Positions 63,454 to 64,000 of a stretch of 64,000 nucleotides of DNA are shown piece after piece (positions within the stretch are counted from its first letter, which is position 1; each line of letters starts with the position of its first letter). This DNA is from Rhodococcus yunnanensis NBRC 103083 (GTDB lineage Bacteria; Actinomycetota; Actinomycetes; Mycobacteriales; Mycobacteriaceae): the NCBI RefSeq assembly GCF_001895005.1, contig NZ_BCXH01000011.1:124001-188000 (forward strand), written 5' to 3'. The notes under the pieces were generated by a model. That model searched no databases. It was not told the origin of the DNA and saw only the letters and a list, made by a program, of their open reading frames with translations. Both the position numbers and the translations under genes were made by a program.

Positions 63454-64000
63454 GGCTAGCTCCTTTGAACTGGGCACTCGGTTCGACGGCCAACGTCGTC
63501 TTCATACCCTCCGTCAACATGTTCCCGTTGCCGTCGACGACAGAGACTCGATGGTCGCAGTCGGATAGGTCGTGAGACAACGTGAACTCGGATGTGATCG
63601 TGTCACCATCGATGGAGGTCCGGTCTTCGTCCGAGGGCACGGTTTCGCCGCCGGCGATCAGTACAAGATCGTTGTCTGGACGAATGTTCAAACACCGAGC
63701 TTCTACGCGAATCCGGACATCGCTGTTGCTTGTTGTGTCGGCGATACGCTCGGTGCGTATGTTCAGCAGGATCGGTGTGTCGGATCTACTGATGCGGCTG
63801 GACAGACACACCAGATTCGTCAGTTGCCGTTCCAGGCTCTTGGCCGCATTCTGGGTGCGTGCCGCATAGAGTCCGGGGGGATAGCCGTCGTTCTCGGCCT
63901 GTGAAAAGTGGCTCTGGACCAGCTTCTGCAACGTGGCCGCCGTTGGGGTGAGCGAAGTCTGAATTCCATTCCTGCCACCCTCGATGGCAATGGTTTTCGC
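63443..64000 (-). CDS. Unrecognised protein, 5'-truncated by the window edge
   Basis: The frame is open through the right edge, so the first part is missing; 185 residues are visible. The first half is polar and helical (TLQKLVQSHFSQAEN, AAKSLERQLTNLVCL). The second half looks beta-rich (VRIRVEARCLNIR, DTITSEFTLSHDLSD, HRVSVVDGNGNMLTEG) as in an Ig-like or adhesin-type fold, but I cannot name a family. It is the upstream partner of the 411-residue protein, with an 11-base overlap. The TTG at 63931 is an internal codon, not a start. Confidence 0.6.
   Translation of the reverse strand, partial: AKTIAIEGGRNGIQTSLTPTAATLQKLVQSHFSQAENDGYPPGLYAARTQNAAKSLERQLTNLVCLSSRISRSDTPILLNIRTERIADTTSNSDVRIRVEARCLNIRPDNDLVLIAGGETVPSDEDRTSIDGDTITSEFTLSHDLSDCDHRVSVVDGNGNMLTEGMKTTLAVEPSAQFKGASRAE

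Overview
The window is chromosomal DNA from a high-GC, mycolate-type actinobacterium, most likely Rhodococcus or a close relative. The evidence is codon use, the gene families present, and a gene order that I know from Mycobacterium tuberculosis (Fpg/Nei-like glycosylase, SDR, pgi, chorismate mutase, uvrD1/pcrA, M23 peptidase, sucCD, Rv0954/Rv0955-type membrane proteins, purN, purH). I see no tRNA, rRNA, CRISPR array, transposase or phage gene. Both edges cut genes: an acyl-ACP desaturase on the left and an unrecognised protein on the right.

Left part (1-24.9 kb): mainly housekeeping and catabolic genes. These are a universal stress protein, a cupin, the coupled thyA-folA pair for folate/dTMP, a Fpg/Nei-type DNA glycosylase, a type-B carboxylesterase, a MOSC protein, a tightly overlapping CoA-transferase / HMG-CoA-lyase-like / D-2-hydroxyacid dehydrogenase operon, a TMEM175-type channel, a SnoaL-like protein coupled to an APC permease, a flavin disulfide reductase, an SDR, an enoyl-CoA hydratase coupled to an HxxxD acyltransferase-like protein, a TetR/AidB-type operon with a clear palindromic operator, a DHA2 exporter, pgi, a succinate-semialdehyde dehydrogenase and chorismate mutase.

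Middle part (27.4-46.2 kb): an accessory block sits between pcrA and the M23 peptidase, which are neighbours in M. tuberculosis. It starts with a GT4 gene. Then comes a seven-gene operon (28.6-36.85 kb) in which every junction is a 4-bp stop/start overlap: GAF-ANTAR regulator, GT2, GT4, GT-C-like membrane protein, small membrane protein, Wzx-like flippase, GT4. This looks like assembly and export of a surface glycan. Convergent to it is a four-gene operon read from 45.0 down to 36.9 kb: a free-standing NRPS adenylation-thiolation protein whose hand-read specificity code is that of leucine, a cytochrome P450, a C-A-T-TE NRPS, and a secreted GH6 (cellulase-family) hydrolase. A second GAF-ANTAR gene lies beyond. 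The inferred product of the NRPS operon is a small peptide built from (probably beta-hydroxylated) leucine plus one other residue. The leader of this operon holds an 11-bp inverted repeat that covers the ribosome binding site.

Right part (46.2-64 kb): conserved genes return (M23 peptidase, a large membrane protein, sucCD, a DUF5336-type Gln/Gly-rich membrane protein, a DUF6350-like membrane protein, purN with an apparent CTG start, purH). Among them are an iron-siderophore binding lipoprotein with an IdeR-like box and an SfnC/SfnG-type organosulfur monooxygenase pair. After purH the conserved order ends, and an apparently acquired operon of unknown function (two unrecognised proteins, an M20 peptidase and a LuxR-type HTH protein) runs to the window edge.
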